This document shows, in pieces, positions 36,427 to 48,012 of a DNA stretch of 64,000 nucleotides. Below the pieces are notes generated by a model. That model saw only the letters and a list, made by a program, of their open reading frames with translations, was not told where the DNA came from and made no database searches. A program made the translations under genes and the position numbers. The DNA lies in NCBI GenBank assembly GCA_963680875.1, contig OY804589.1, positions 2,170,001 to 2,234,000 on the forward strand, in the 5' to 3' direction. Source of the DNA: Bathymodiolus brooksi. Taxonomy: Eukaryota; Mollusca; Bivalvia; Mytilida; Modiolidae. Position 1 is the first letter of the stretch; each line of letters begins with the position of its first letter.

Positions 36427-36760
36427 AACAAAGCTGTTAACTGTGTATAGTACACAGATACTAAAGTCTTAAGTCTCATCCATGCTGTAGGAAAAGTGAG
36501 TAATATACACAGCTAATATGATATGATTAAACCACAGTGGCTAATTTACCATAGTTTACTGTATATAGTGCACACTCATATCTTAAATTTCGTCCATGCT
36601 GTAGGAAAAGTGAGTAATATACACAGCTAATACGGTATGATTAAACCACAGTGGCTATTTTATCATAGTTAACTGTGTATTGTACACACTCATGTCTTAA
36701 GTCTCATCCATGCTGTAGGAAAAGTGAGTAATATACACAGCTAATACGGTATGATTATAT
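36427..36760. repeat. 114-bp tandem repeat, ~3 copies
   Basis: CTGTAGGAAAAGTGAGTAAT occurs at 36485, 36599 and 36713, spaced 114 bp, with CACAGTGGCTAWTTTA and ACACAGCTAATACGGTATGA words in each. Confidence 0.92.
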
Positions 36761-37735
36761 ATTAAAATGAATATTATGGCATCGCAAATGATTAAAAATA
36801 CTTAATGGATAAAAATGATTATATTTTAACCAATGAGACAAAATGTGTTTTTTGTTTTGTTTGTTTTTCTAGAAATCAATAGGTATATAGCTGTCTTCCT
36901 GGAATAAACCTTGTCTTACAACAATTCATAATACAGAACTGGATTTTATTTCACATTATATTATAAAGGACAAGATTAAAGGCAAATTTATGTTAAATCT
37001 ACTCCATTTTATTAAGCTTCTAATTGGTATTTTTTTTTTTAAATATTTAAATTATAAAAAATAAATAAAAAATGGACAGCTTATCTTTGTGCATCTTAAT
37101 ATTGTAGAATTAATTAATCCTATTTTTCGTCATTACTGTTTCCTGTGTTATATAGTTTGTTCATTATTATTGGCTAAGATCTGTTTAAATTACAGGGAAT
37201 TACACAATTTTATAAAGTTCTTTAAATTTATTGTATTGAAACCTGCTTTGAGCAAATATCTCATAAGGGAGACAACCCTGTAATGTCACATTTCCTTATT
37301 ATAGATGTAAATCAAACCTCTGTCTTCAAACACCATCATTTTTTTTAAAGAAATGTTAGATTGCAAAAACAGGTTTCACAAAACTACATTTCACTGTATA
37401 AATCCTCCACATTCTATTAATCAGTCGACTACAATTATCACTCATTAACATTCAATATTCATTTAACATAAGACTTTATCATGAATGTAAACAGCCACCA
37501 TTTCTAAATGATTTTTGCTTTTAAATACAAAAATTGAAAGAGAAAGTAAGTTGTTTATTATTTAGTCAATTGTTCGTTTTGCATTTAAACAGACAACAAA
37601 AATTGAGAGAAAACTTCTAAAAAAAACTGATCTTGGTTTCCAAATATCACTATAAAACTTCAATCAAATGACAATTACAATCTATAAATAGCTAACATGG
37701 TATTCCCCCAAATAAATTATTAACAAAAGCTTCAC
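36761..37735. other. AT-rich region, nothing recognised
   Basis: Unique; a T run at 37030 and a CA tract at 37734-37747 are the only simple features. The 64-codon ORF at 37089 has no supporting signals. Confidence 0.5.
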
Positions 37736-37786
37736 ACACACACACACACGAAAGACTAGAACTTGGATGTTTTACTGGAATTCAAA

Positions 37787-37980
37787 AATAGATCGTATCC
37801 TAAAATAATACTATCCTAAAAATAGAAACACAGGAAATTAAAAATAGATTGTATGTATCCTAAAATAATACTATCCTAAAAATAAAAAAAAACAGGAAGT
37901 TAAAAATAGATTGTATGTATCCTAAAATAATACTATCCTAAAAATAAAAAACACAGGAAGTTAAAAATAGATTACAGAAT
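37787..37980. repeat. ~61-bp tandem repeat, 3 copies
   Basis: Three copies of TATCCTAAAATAATACTATC + CTAAAAATA, an A-run, and CAGGAAGTTAAAAATAGAT. It lies next to the diverged inverted repeat pair. Confidence 0.88.
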
Positions 37981-37984
37981 AGTA

Positions 37985-38975
37985 GATGATTTACACATTT
38001 TTCCTGATTTGGTTCTAAAATTATATGTTTTTGACCATGATTGTTAAAGGCATACAGGCTGTCAGAATTGAATTTTTTGTTTGTATTAAAAGTTGCCAAT
38101 ATTCGATGTTTTATACTAATAAAATGTTCTGAACAAATATCCAGGCTTAAAAAATCTGCTATAATGGCGTAATCAGTGAAATGAATTCGAATGTTTAGCA
38201 TCATCTGTTGGTAGAATCGCCATTAACACAACCTAATTATAAATCGGCTGCATTTCCAGAGTTTGCTGAACGGCATGTGGTAACTGCTATCAATAACTAA
38301 GGATGGATAATAAGGTAAGCATCTTGCATGTAAATGCATTAGAATTAATATAATTTAAGAAATTCATGTTTTTGTTCTTCCACGATTCGATTTTTACACA
38401 TCCGACATTTTCTTCATCAACAAACAATTTCGCACATGTGCAAACGCTTTCCCGAATGAGTTCACTGTCAGGTCATATGAATATTGCATGGGTCAACATT
38501 GAATTCTTTACAGGATGTAAGAAAATCAAACCGCGGCGTATTTCCTTCATTCTAGGCTATTTACATATATTATCAAGAATTTCAACTGCAATTAGTATAA
38601 AACATCGAATATTGGCAACTATTAATATAAAAAAAAATGATATTCTGACAGCCTTTAATAGAAGTTGTTTGTCTTATGTTACAAGAACAAAGGAAAAAAC
38701 AAAGAATTGGAAGATAGTTTTTTTTACAATTTGTAAATATTTAAAATTTGTGAAAAATAATTTGAGAGAATAATTTATTAGCAAAAAAAAAACAAATTCA
38801 CAAAAGTTGCTACAATAGTAAAATCTTGTATGGAACAAATTTGTTATTTTCTTTAAACTTTGCATGAAATTGAACCCTTTTGTCTATTTTAAAGGGAAAT
38901 AACTCTTATAAAAAAATGTAAAAACGTCTAATTTTAGAATCAAGCCAGAAATGTACAAATGATCTATTAATAGAT
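37985..38975. repeat. Diverged dispersed repeat in inverted pair
   Basis: The left member (about 37985-38125, minus) and right member (about 38588-38975, plus) share TAAAACATCGAATATTGGCA, ATTCTGACAGCCT and a following coding-free tail. The tail of the right copy (CAAAGAATT, AATTCACAA, AAAGGGAAATAACTC, TTTTAGAATCAAG) is shared with the sequence at 53160-53420 and 55160-55215, so this is an old dispersed family. Apparent protein similarity between the ORFs on the two strands (SIKHRILAT) is a by-product of the inverted repeat. Confidence 0.65.
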
Positions 38976-39734
38976 TCCTAAGAATTAATATTAAGTTCAG
39001 ATCTTCATCCATAGATACAAATAAAACTAAAAATAGATTCAATACACATGAAAAAAACCTAGCTTATTAACTTATATAAAAAAGGTGTAAATATTCATAA
39101 AACCGAGAGATATCAAGTGTAAAATAATTGATGCAGGATCTAAAATTAGACTTCTTCCTTAATTTTCATTGGTTTAAATGTCAAGTAAAGTCAATAAGGA
39201 TGACATCTGATTGGATGATATTGAAAGCATTATATTCTATTTATATTTACAATATTTTTTACAAATTTGGCAACAAGAATCAGCATAATAATACATACAT
39301 GCAGTTAACACTGGCTTCAACTAGAATGACCTCTTGACCTCTTAAACTCCTTTAAATACGAAAAGATCAAATTATTCTCCAACATCAATATCAACAATTG
39401 ATCACTTAAATCAAAAGAAACACACTGTAAATTTGCTGGAGATTAATTTTTTGTGGTTTTAAGATTATTAATTTTTTTCATCTTTGAAAAAAATGAAAAT
39501 AAAAATAAAAATTTGTTCAAAAGAACAAGTAAAGACACAGGTTTAGTATCCAATATAAAACAGTTAAAGACACCCGGATACCTACTGGTAACCATGGTAA
39601 CCATGGTATCAATGAATAATATGTCTTTATATAATTCAACCTTGTTACACAAAAATATAGGTTAATATAAAAATCTACATATTGTAAAAATATCAATTTG
39701 TTACATAATATATATATGTATATATGCATAACTT
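38976..39734. other. AT-rich region, nothing recognised
   Basis: Unique; contains TGGTAACCATGGTAACCATGG near 39586-39606 as two overlapping 9 bp repeats. ORFs here are short and AT-driven. Confidence 0.5.
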
Positions 39735-39848
39735 TGCATATATCAATAAAAAATAAAGGCACATTTGCATACATGAATAAACATTAAGGCACATGACACA
39801 AATGATTTGCATATTTGAATAAACATTAAGGCACATGACACATATAAT
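39735..39848. repeat. Short tandem repeat, ~3 copies
   Basis: Copies of AATAAACATTAAGGCACATG + ACACAAATGATTTGCATA with decreasing completeness towards the left. Confidence 0.8.
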
Positions 39849-40006
39849 TATACAAGAAACAAAAACTGGTCTGAACATTTCCCATTTACAGACAAAAATG
39901 CAGTATTGGTCGTTGACAGAGGAATAATTTCCTACAGTTTATCTCTCAATTAACATGTCTATCTTTAAACAATTACAATCATAAAAATAATGGTAATATA
40001 TCTATC

Positions 40007-40247
40007 CAAAACAATGTCAATATCTGGCACAGAATAGAGGACACACACTTTAACCTCTGACCTTATGATGTATTTTTCATATGGCAACACGTTTGACAAA
40101 AATAATGTCAATATCTGGCTCAGAATAGAGGACACACACTTTAACCTCTGACCTTATGATATATTTTTCATATGGCAACATGTCTGACAAAAACAATGTC
40201 AATATCTGGCTCAGAATAGACGACACACACTTTAACCTCTGACCTTA
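40007..40247. repeat. 91-bp tandem repeat, ~2.7 copies
   Basis: AATGTCAATATCTGGC occurs at 40013, 40104 and 40195 (91 bp apart), each followed by GACACACACTTTAACCTCTG and the first two by TTTTTCATATGGCAACA. Confidence 0.93.
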
Positions 40248-40775
40248 TGTAGATTTAGTACAACATATTGTAGCTAACTCTAGATCAATAAAAATGTCTA
40301 TAAATGGAAGTGTACAAGACCTGTTAATACACACATAAATCTACACTTGATTTTTAAAATCATTGATGACTACATGTTTACATGTATATACTGTATGTAG
40401 TAGTTGATAAGCTGTAATGACTGAAGGAAATGTTCACGACTCTTTCTATTGGATGAAATGTAAAACAAACATTTCTATTGGTTAAGAAAATTTTTAACAC
40501 TTTTCTTTTATTTTGTGTAAACTCCACAATAAAGAGATATAAGAGATCATTACTGTAATTAAACAATGGGTTTTAAAGAACAGTATAAAACCAGTTGTAA
40601 TATTAATTCTCATTTTATCCAGACTTTTTATATAGATTTTTATCTTTAGTACCAACTAATCATTTGAGGTGTAACACATTACATGTCAAGTCTTTTACCA
40701 ACTTTTGTGTGTATTATAAAGAGGAATTAAAATATTAAACTGTATGAAAAAACATGCATGCTATACATAAGTTGC

Positions 40776-40945
40776 TGCTATATACGACCATATACGGTAA
40801 TGATGTGACGAGCAGACCTTGTCTTACTATATACGACCATATATGGTAATGATGTGACGAGCAGAACTTGTCTTACTATATATGACCATATATGGTAATG
40901 ATGTGACGAGCAGAACTTGTCTTACTATATATGACCATATCCGGT
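40776..40945. repeat. ~49-bp tandem repeat with ACCATATATGGT palindrome
   Basis: About 3.5 copies of CTATATACGACCATATACGG + TAATGATGTGACGAGCAGAAC + TTGTCTTA. In two copies a point change makes the perfect palindrome ACCATATATGGT. Confidence 0.9.
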
Positions 40946-41397
40946 ACTGTTGAGAAAAAAGTATCCTGAACAAATCCTTGTATTAAAATAAGATTCACAT
41001 TTAATGTGATGTTTCTACACAACATTGAGTAGCACTATACAATAATACAACATATATCTATATATAGCCATAATTTTGTTTTGAATAAGTAGCAATTAGT
41101 TATAATAAACCTTGATAAAACATCTCACATTATATCTCTTATGTCAATAATATATTTTACTTATAAAGAATCAAAAACGCATAACGTCCAAAAAATCATG
41201 ATTAACAAAAATTGAAAAAAGTACTTTGATTTTCTTATGCTGAATGGTCCCTTTTATTCATGTAGAGGGATCCTTTATTTTCAGGGAGAATAACAAGTCA
41301 CATGACTAAAACATCATTAAACTGATATCACAGAAGTCAGTATTTGTGACCTGTCAACGGTCACAACAACTTTCTATTTCTTGTTTCTATGGCAACG
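40946..41397 (-). other. 3' flank, possible 3' UTR of the endostatin gene
   Basis: Directly downstream (minus strand) of the stop codon at 41398-41400. AATAAA-type hexamers occur in that orientation near 41254 and 41273 (seen as TTTATT on the plus strand). Where the transcript really ends cannot be decided from sequence. Confidence 0.4.
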
Positions 41398-41605
41398 TTA
41401 TTTCATATCTCGGCTTGTATTTTCTACACATAAAACAATAAATCTGTTATTGCAGCTGTACTCATTCATATCCACCAGTTTACCATCTAATAATGAACTA
41501 GCATATCCCATTGACCTAGGACTACTGGAGTGCCAATGATTACACGTCATGTCATCAACCTTGTCCCCGTTAGACGTGGAGCCATGCCACACTATCTTCT
41601 GTGGC
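41398..41605 (-). CDS. COL15A1/COL18A1-like: Collagen XV/XVIII-like chain, last coding exon (C-terminal endostatin)
   Basis: Encodes the C-terminal 68 residues of an endostatin domain and ends in TAA. It starts after an acceptor (CTGCTATTTTAG|G) with one base completing a tryptophan codon, so the reading runs W-PQKIVWHGSTSNGDKV, as in vertebrate endostatins (WPQKxxWHGS). Three of the four structural cysteines lie here (DDMTC, NEYSC, IVLC); the pairs known from vertebrate endostatin are therefore possible. The final IVLCVEN is family-typical. Endostatin is the released C-terminal fragment of basement-membrane collagens XV and XVIII, an extracellular protein. Not recognisable as either paralogue, since these split in vertebrates. 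Confidence 0.95.
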
Positions 41606-41959
41606 CTAAAATAGCAGGAGAAATAAACATTAGTCATATAGATATAAATAGGTAACGAAAACATAATACTAGTAACATCATGTCGTCAAATGTAGTAGAC
41701 CATTTTACTTATAGTAACATCATGTTGTAGACCATTTGAACAATTCCTACTTTGAATCTAAAATTATACATTTTACAGGAGTTCTTTCCCTTTAAGGGTT
41801 AAGGTTAGGGTACTCTTTCTGCCAAAGTTCATAATCATTTCAAAATTTTAATGTAACAACCTGTGAATTTTCTTTTTGCTATTAATTTATACTTCAAATT
41901 TTTACAAGGTTCAAATTCAAATAGCTAAAAATTATGATAAAATTATGCTGGAAGTCATT

Positions 41960-43227
41960 CTCCTTTCTATTGCTCTTACTAGACCAGGTACCATTTTACA
42001 CATTGTAAGAGAATTCTTTCTATTGCTCTTACTAGACCAGGTACCATTTTACACATTGTAAGAGAATTCTTTCTATTGCTCTTACTAGACCAGGTACCAT
42101 TTTACACATTGTAAGAGAATTCTTTCTATTGCTCTTACTAGACCAGGTACCATTTTACACATTGTAAGAGAATTCTTTCTATTGCTCTTACTAGACCAGG
42201 TACCATTTTACACATTGTAAGAGAATTCTTTCTATTGCTCTTACTAGACCAGGTACCATTTTACACATTGTAAGAGAATTCTTTCCATTGCTCTTACTAG
42301 ACCAGGTACCATTTTACACATTGTAAGAGAATTCTTTCTATTGCTCTTACTAGACCAGGTACCATTTTACACATTGTAAGAGAATTCTTTCTATTGCTCT
42401 TACTAGACCAGGTACCATTTTACACATTGTAAGAGAATTCTTTCCATTGCTCTTACTAGACCAGGTACCATTTTACACATTGTAAGAGAATTCTTTCTAT
42501 TGCTCTTACTAGACCAGGTGCCATTTTACACATTGTAAGAGAATTCTTTCTATTGCTCTTACTAGACCAGGTACCATTTTACACATTGTAAGAGAATTCT
42601 TTCTATTGCTCTTACTAGACCAGGTACCATTTTACACATTGTAAGAGAATTCTTTCTATTGCTCTTACTAGACCAGGTACCATTTTACACATTGTAAGAG
42701 AATTCTTTCCATTGCTCTTACTAGACCAGGTACCATTTTACACATTGTAAGAGAATTCTTTCTATTGCTCTTACTAGACCAGGTACCATTTTACACATTG
42801 TAAGAGAATTCTTTCCATTGCTCTTACTAGACCAGGTACCATTTTACACATTGTAAGAGAATTCTTTCTATTGCTCTTACTAGACCAGGTACCATTTTAC
42901 ACATTGTAAGAGAATCCTTTCCATTGCTCTTACTAGACCAGGTACCATTTTACACATTGTAAGAGAATTCTTTCCATTGCTCTTACTAGACCAGGTACCA
43001 TTTTACACATTGTAAGAGAATTCTTTCCATTGCTCTTACTAGACCAGGTACCATTTTACACATTGTAAGAGAATTCTTTCTATTGCTCTTACTAGACCAG
43101 GTACCATTTTACACATTGTAAGAGAATTCTTTCTATTGCTCTTACTAGACCAGGTACCATTTTACACATTGTAAGAGAATTCTTTCTATTGCTCTTACTA
43201 GAACAGGTACCAGTTTGTAAGAGAATT
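41960..43227. repeat. 53-bp minisatellite in the last endostatin intron, ~24 copies
   Basis: Units of TATTGCTCTTACTAGACCAG + GTACCATTTTACACATTG + TAAGAGAATTCTT, 53 bp, nearly identical (C/T in TTTCYATTG is the main variation). Each unit has inverted CTCTTAC ... GTAAGAG arms and one GAATTC. It lies within the 5.2 kb intron between the last two exons. Confidence 0.97.
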
Positions 43228-43300
43228 AACTTGTATAAAAAAGGTATAGAAACGTATAATCTTAGAATCTAATTGTGTAAATAGTCTATAAATTCATAGA

Positions 43301-43644
43301 GTGAGTGAGTGATTGTTGTTTAATGCCAACCCAGCAATTTTTCAGCTATATCATGGCGAGAACAAGTTAATTTTCAATGAGATGATGATGAGGTCCGCTT
43401 TGTTCTAGACCAACACGCTGAGTGTGCTTTTTATAGTGCTAGCTCACTGAAACAACAGTCTGTGGATAGACATGTCGCTCCACTCGGACACATTATTCTG
43501 ATTCCGAGCCAACCAGTCTTTGCTCTTACTCCTTAATGCTGCGTGCCTAGCAGAGAAGCAATAAATAACAATTTGGTTTGATCCGAGCGGGGCTCGAACC
43601 TACGATCTACGAGCACACTAACCATTATACCACTGATGCTGTTC
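43301..43644 (-). mobile_element. tRNA-headed SINE, family 1, copy 2
   Basis: Same family as 34094-34452. Minus-strand head with TGGTATAATGGTTAG (A box) and GTAGGTTCGAGCCCC (B box). The tail is (TCAC)n, seen as GTGAGTGAGTGAGTG on the plus strand. Flanked by an exact 11 bp duplication AAATTCATAGA (43290-43300 and 43645-43655). It lies in the endostatin intron in the transcript's orientation. Confidence 0.92.
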
Positions 43645-43724
43645 AAATTCATAGAAGATCCTTTAACCTTAATATATATATAATAACAAGCTATCATTGT
43701 GTATCAATCATTAAACTTCTTATG

Positions 43725-46700
43725 TCAATACTCTCCCTACTGAAGTCAATACCCTCCCTACTGAAGTCAATACTCTCCCTTCTGAAGTCAATACCCTCCC
43801 TACTGAAGTCAATATCTTTCCTACTGAAGTCAATACTCTCCCTTCTGAAGTCAATACCCTCCCTACTGAAGTCAATATCTTTTCTACTGAAGTCAATACC
43901 ACTCCCTATTGAAGTCAATACCCTCCCTACTGAAGTCAATACCCTCCTTACTGAAGTCAATACCCTCCCTACTGAAGTCAATACCCTCCCTACTAAAGTC
44001 AATACCCTTCCTACTGAAGTCAATACCCTCCCTTCTGAAGTCTATAATCTTCCCTTCTGAAGTCAATACCCTCCCTACCAAAGTCAATAACCTTCCTACT
44101 GAAGTCAATACCCTCCCTACTGAAGTCAATACCCTCCCTACTGAAGTCTATACACTCCCTACTGAAGTCAATACCCTTCCCTACTGAAGTCAATACCTTT
44201 CCCTACTGAAGTCAATACACTCCCTACTGAAGTCAATACCATTCCCTACTGAAGTCAATACCCTTACCTACTGAAGTCAATACACTCCCTACTGAAGTCA
44301 ATACACTCCCTACTGAAATCAATACCCTCCCTACTGAAGTCAATACCCTTCCCTACTGAAGTCAATACCCTCCCTACTGAAGTCAATACACTCCCTACTG
44401 AAGTCAATACCCTTTCCTACTGAAGTCAATACACTCCCTACTGAAGTCAATACATTCCCTACTGAAGTCAATACCCTTTCCTACTGAAGTCAATACCCTT
44501 CCCTACTGAAGTCAATACACTCCCTTCTGAAGTCAATACCCTTCCCTACTGAAGTCAATACACTCCCTACTGAAGTCAATACCCTTCCCTTCTGAAGTCA
44601 ATACCTTTCCATACTGAAGTCAATACCATTCCCTACTGAAGTCAATACCCTTACCTACTGAAGTCAATACACTCCCTACTGAAATCAATACCCTCCATAC
44701 TGAAGTCAATACCCTTCCCTACTGAAGTCAATACCCTCCCTGCTGAAGTCAATACACTCCCTACTGAAGTCAATACCCTTTCCTACTGAAGTCAATACAC
44801 TCCCTACTGAAGTCAATACATTCCCTACTGAAGTCAATACCCTTTCCTACTGAAGTCAATACACTCCCTACTGAAGTCAATACACTCCCTACTGAAGTCA
44901 ATACCCTCCCTTCTGAAGTCTATAACCTTCCCTTCTGAAGTCAATACACTCCCTACTGAAGTCAATACCCTTCCCTACTGAAGTCAATACCCTCCCTACT
45001 GAAGTCAATACCCTCCCTACTGAAGTCAATACCCTCCCTTCTGAAGTCAATACTCTCCCTACTGAAGTCAATACCTTTCCTACTGAAGTCAATACCCTCC
45101 CTACTGAAGTCAATACTCTCCCTTCTGAAGTCAATACCCCCCTACTGAAGTCAATATCTTTCCTACTGAAGTCAATACTCTCCCTACTGAAGTCAATACA
45201 CTCCCTACTGAAGTCAATACCCTTCCTACTGAAGTCAATACCTTTCCCTACTGAAGTCAATACCATTCCCTACTGAAGTCAATACCATTCCCTACTGAAG
45301 TCAATACCCTTACCTACTGAAGTCAATACACTCCCTACTGAAGTCAATACACTCCCTACTGAAATCAATACCCTCCCTACTGAAGTCAATACCCTTCCCT
45401 ACTGAAGTCAATACCCTCCCTACTGAAGTCAATACACTCCCTACTGAAGTCAATACCCTTTCCTACTGAAGTCAATACACTCCCTACTGAAGTCAATACA
45501 TTCCCTACTGAAGTCAATACCCTTTCCTACTGAAGTCAATACCCTTCCCTACTGAAGTCAATACACTCCCTACTGAAGTCAATACCCTTCCCTACTGAAG
45601 TCAATACACTCCCTACTGAAGTCAATACCCTTCCCTTCTGAAGTCAATACCTTTCCATACTGAAGTCAATACCATTCCCTACTGAAGTCAATACCCTTAC
45701 CTACTGAAGTCAATACACTCCCTACTGAAATCAATACCCTCCCTACTGAAGTCAATACCCTTCCCTACTGAAGTCAATACCCTCCCTACTGAAGTCAATA
45801 CACTCCCTACTGAAGTCAATACCCTTTCCTACTGAAGTCAATACACTCTCTACTGAAGTCAATACATTCCCTACTGAAGTCAATACCCTTTCCTACTGAA
45901 TTCAATACACTCCCTACTGAAGTCAATACCCTCCCTACTGAAGTCAATACCCTCCCTTCTGAAGTCAATACTCTCCCTACTGAAGTCAATACCTTTCCTA
46001 CTGAAATCAATACCCTCCCTACTGAAGTCAATACTCTCCCTTCTGAAGTCAATACCCCCCCCCCCCCCCCTACTGAAGTCAATATCTTTCCTACTGAAGT
46101 CAATACCCTCCCTACTGAAGTCAATACCTTTCCTACTGAAATCAATACCCTCCCTACTGAAGTCAATACTCTCCCTTCTGAAGTCAATACCCCCCCCCCC
46201 CTACTGAAGTCAATATCTTTCCTACTGAAGTCAATACCCTCCCTACTGAAGTCAATATCTTTCCTACTGAAGTCAATACCACTCCCTATTGAAGTCAATA
46301 CCCTCCCTACTGAAGTCAATACCCTCCCTACTGAAGTCAATATCTTTCCTACTGAAGTCAATACCACTCCCTATTGAAGTCAATACCCTCCCTACTGAAG
46401 TCAATACACTCCCTACTGAAGTCAATACCCTCCCTACTGAAGTTAATACACTCCCTACTGAAGTCAATACTCTCCCTACTGAAGTCAATACCTTTCCTAC
46501 TGAAGTCAATATCTTTCCTACTGAAGTCAATACCACTCCCTATTGAAGTCAATACCCTCCCTACTGAAGTCAATACCCTTACCTACTGAAGTCAATACAC
46601 TCCCTACTGAAGTCAATACCCTCCCTGTTGAAGTCAATACACTCCCTTCTGAAGTCTATAACCTTCCCTTCTGAAGTAAATACCCCTCCCTTCTGCCTCC

Positions 46701-46740
46701 TTTCTGAAGACAATACCCATCCCTTCTGTAGTTAATAGTA
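43725..46740. repeat. 21-bp minisatellite, 3 kb, in the last endostatin intron
   Basis: About 140 copies of TACTGAAGTCAATACCCTCCC with one-base length variants (CCCTTCCC, CCTTTCC, CACTCCC). Pure C runs occur at ~46054-46070 and ~46190-46202. Large blocks are duplicated, for example the rare TTTCCATACTG variant at 44605 and 45651 (shift 1046 bp). With a unit of 21 bp both strands give long stop-free frames (SLLKSIP and GIDFSRE repeats); these are artefacts. Confidence 0.97.
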
Positions 46741-46809
46741 TTTTGTTCTGATGTCAATACATCTCCCCTTTTAAAACCCCTCTACTATACCATATTACAA
46801 ACATCTTAC

Positions 46810-46925
46810 CATCTAGGACTTGTCATTATGTCTTCTCCGTCAAAGGAATAAATATGTCTCTTTGTGTTGAAGTAGCCTCCATGACCATTTAGTAACTGTT
46901 TCCAGGAATTAAATAATATCTGATC
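46810..46925 (-). CDS. COL15A1/COL18A1-like: Collagen XV/XVIII-like chain, endostatin middle exon
   Basis: 116 bp exon between acceptor ATATTTTAG|GATC and donor AGATG|GTAAGATG. Phase 0 at its start and phase 2 at its end, matching both neighbours. It encodes DQILFNSWKQLLNGHGGYFN then KRHIYSFDGEDIMTSPRW. LFxSW, SGHGG-like and IYSFDGxDIMT are diagnostic endostatin blocks and are closest in feel to the collagen XV form. It is too short and too exon-like to appear as an open ORF, and was found by extending the fold between the flanking exons. Intron to the next exon: 46809 down to 41606. Confidence 0.93.
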
Positions 46926-47089
46926 CTAAAATATATAAATAAATAGCCATAAATAGTGATGCATCGTATGCACATATTTACAATTTACTGATATATGATG
47001 TCTCAATGTGATACCATAAAGTTTACTGATATATGATGTCTCAATAATATACCATAAAGAGTAATATAAAACTGTGACCAAAGGATAAA

Positions 47090-47753
47090 ACACAAAGATC
47101 AAAGGGATGTACGTGTAACTTCATGTGGACAATAGGTGCACACTTGTCAATATCCTAGTACACAAAGATCAAAACGTAATACACAAAGATCAAAGGGATG
47201 TACATGTAACTTCATGTGGACAATAGGTGCACACTTGTCAATATCCTAGTACACAAAGATCAAAACGTAATACACAAAGATCAAAGGGATGTACATGTAA
47301 CTTCATGTGGACAATAGGTGCACACTTGTCAATATCCTAGTACACAAAGATCAAAACGTAATACACAAAGATCAAAGGGATGTACATGTAACTTCATGTG
47401 GACAATAGACACAGACTTGTCAATATCACAAAGATCAAAAGGTAAGATACAAGGATCAAAGGAATTTATATTTACCTTCATGTTGACAATAGGTACAGAC
47501 TTGTCAATATCATAGTACACAAAGATCAAAAGGATAATACACAAAGATCAAAGGGATGTACGTGTAACTTCATGTGGACAATAGACACAGACTTGTCAAT
47601 ATCACAAAGATCAAAAGGTAAGATACAAGGATCAAAGGAATTTATATTTACCTTCATGTTGAGAATAGGCAATATCATAGTACACACAGATCAAAAGGGT
47701 AATACACAAAGATCAAAGGGCAATACACAAAGATCAAAGGAATTTATATTTAC
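47090..47753. repeat. ~91-bp intronic repeat built from the exon 47754-47951 splice junction
   Basis: GTCAATATCCTAGTACACAA recurs at 47146, 47237 and 47328 (91 bp), with shortened units after that. Each unit has CTTCATGTKGACAATAGG and CTTGTCAATATC, which is the end of the adjacent endostatin exon (coding YDIDKSVPIVNMK on the minus strand) plus its donor. Copies near 47470 and 47645 keep the donor GTAAAT (seen as ATTTACCTTCATG); copies near 47115, 47206, 47297, 47388 and 47568 have it mutated to TTAC. The rest of the unit is ACACAAAGATCAAAGG. Confidence 0.9.
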
Positions 47754-47951
47754 CTTCATGTTGACAATAGGTACAGACTTGTCAATATCATAGTATACTA
47801 ATGAAGCCAAATCTTGTGTCTTAGTTGATAGGAAGGCTCTATAGGTTCCTTTCTTCCCAACTTGTTTTGCTTGTTTGTAACATTTTTCATCTGCTCCACG
47901 AATACCTCGCATCCTTCCAGACATTGGATGGTTCAAGGCAAAAATGTACAA
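47754..47951 (-). CDS. COL15A1/COL18A1-like: Collagen XV/XVIII-like chain, first endostatin exon
   Basis: 198 bp (66 codons, phase 0 at both ends) between acceptor CTTTTTCAG|TTG and donor ATGAAG|GTAAAT. It encodes LYIFALNHPMSGRMRGIRGA, DEKCYKQAKQ, TYRAFLSTKTQDLASLVY and VPIVNMK. The blocks ALNxPxSG, MRGIRGAD, C (first structural cysteine), TxRAFLS and VPIVN(L/M)K are those of vertebrate collagen XV/XVIII endostatin in the same order. Together with the two downstream exons this gives a complete ~173-residue domain (vertebrate ones are about 180). The exon's 3' end has been copied repeatedly into the following intron. Confidence 0.96.
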
Positions 47952-48012
47952 CTGAAAAAGAAGATATTTTATTAACTAAACAAATTATTTATCAACAATT
48001 ATCTTTAACATG

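Noticed and set aside
38366..38773. 135-codon ORF sharing SIKHRILAT with a minus-strand ORF at 37938-38204
   Set aside because: The similarity follows from an inverted dispersed repeat; composition is AT-driven and no family is recognised.
43578..46589. Leucine/serine/valine-rich repeat ORFs resembling structural proteins
   Set aside because: The 21 bp unit is a multiple of three and lies in an intron; one-base length variants break every frame within ~200 codons.
47329..47793. ORFs with repeated YYDIDKSVPIVNMK on the minus strand as extra coding exons
   Set aside because: They are partial copies of the true exon end without acceptor sites and with frame-breaking or stop-adjacent junctions; best explained as intronic tandem duplication.
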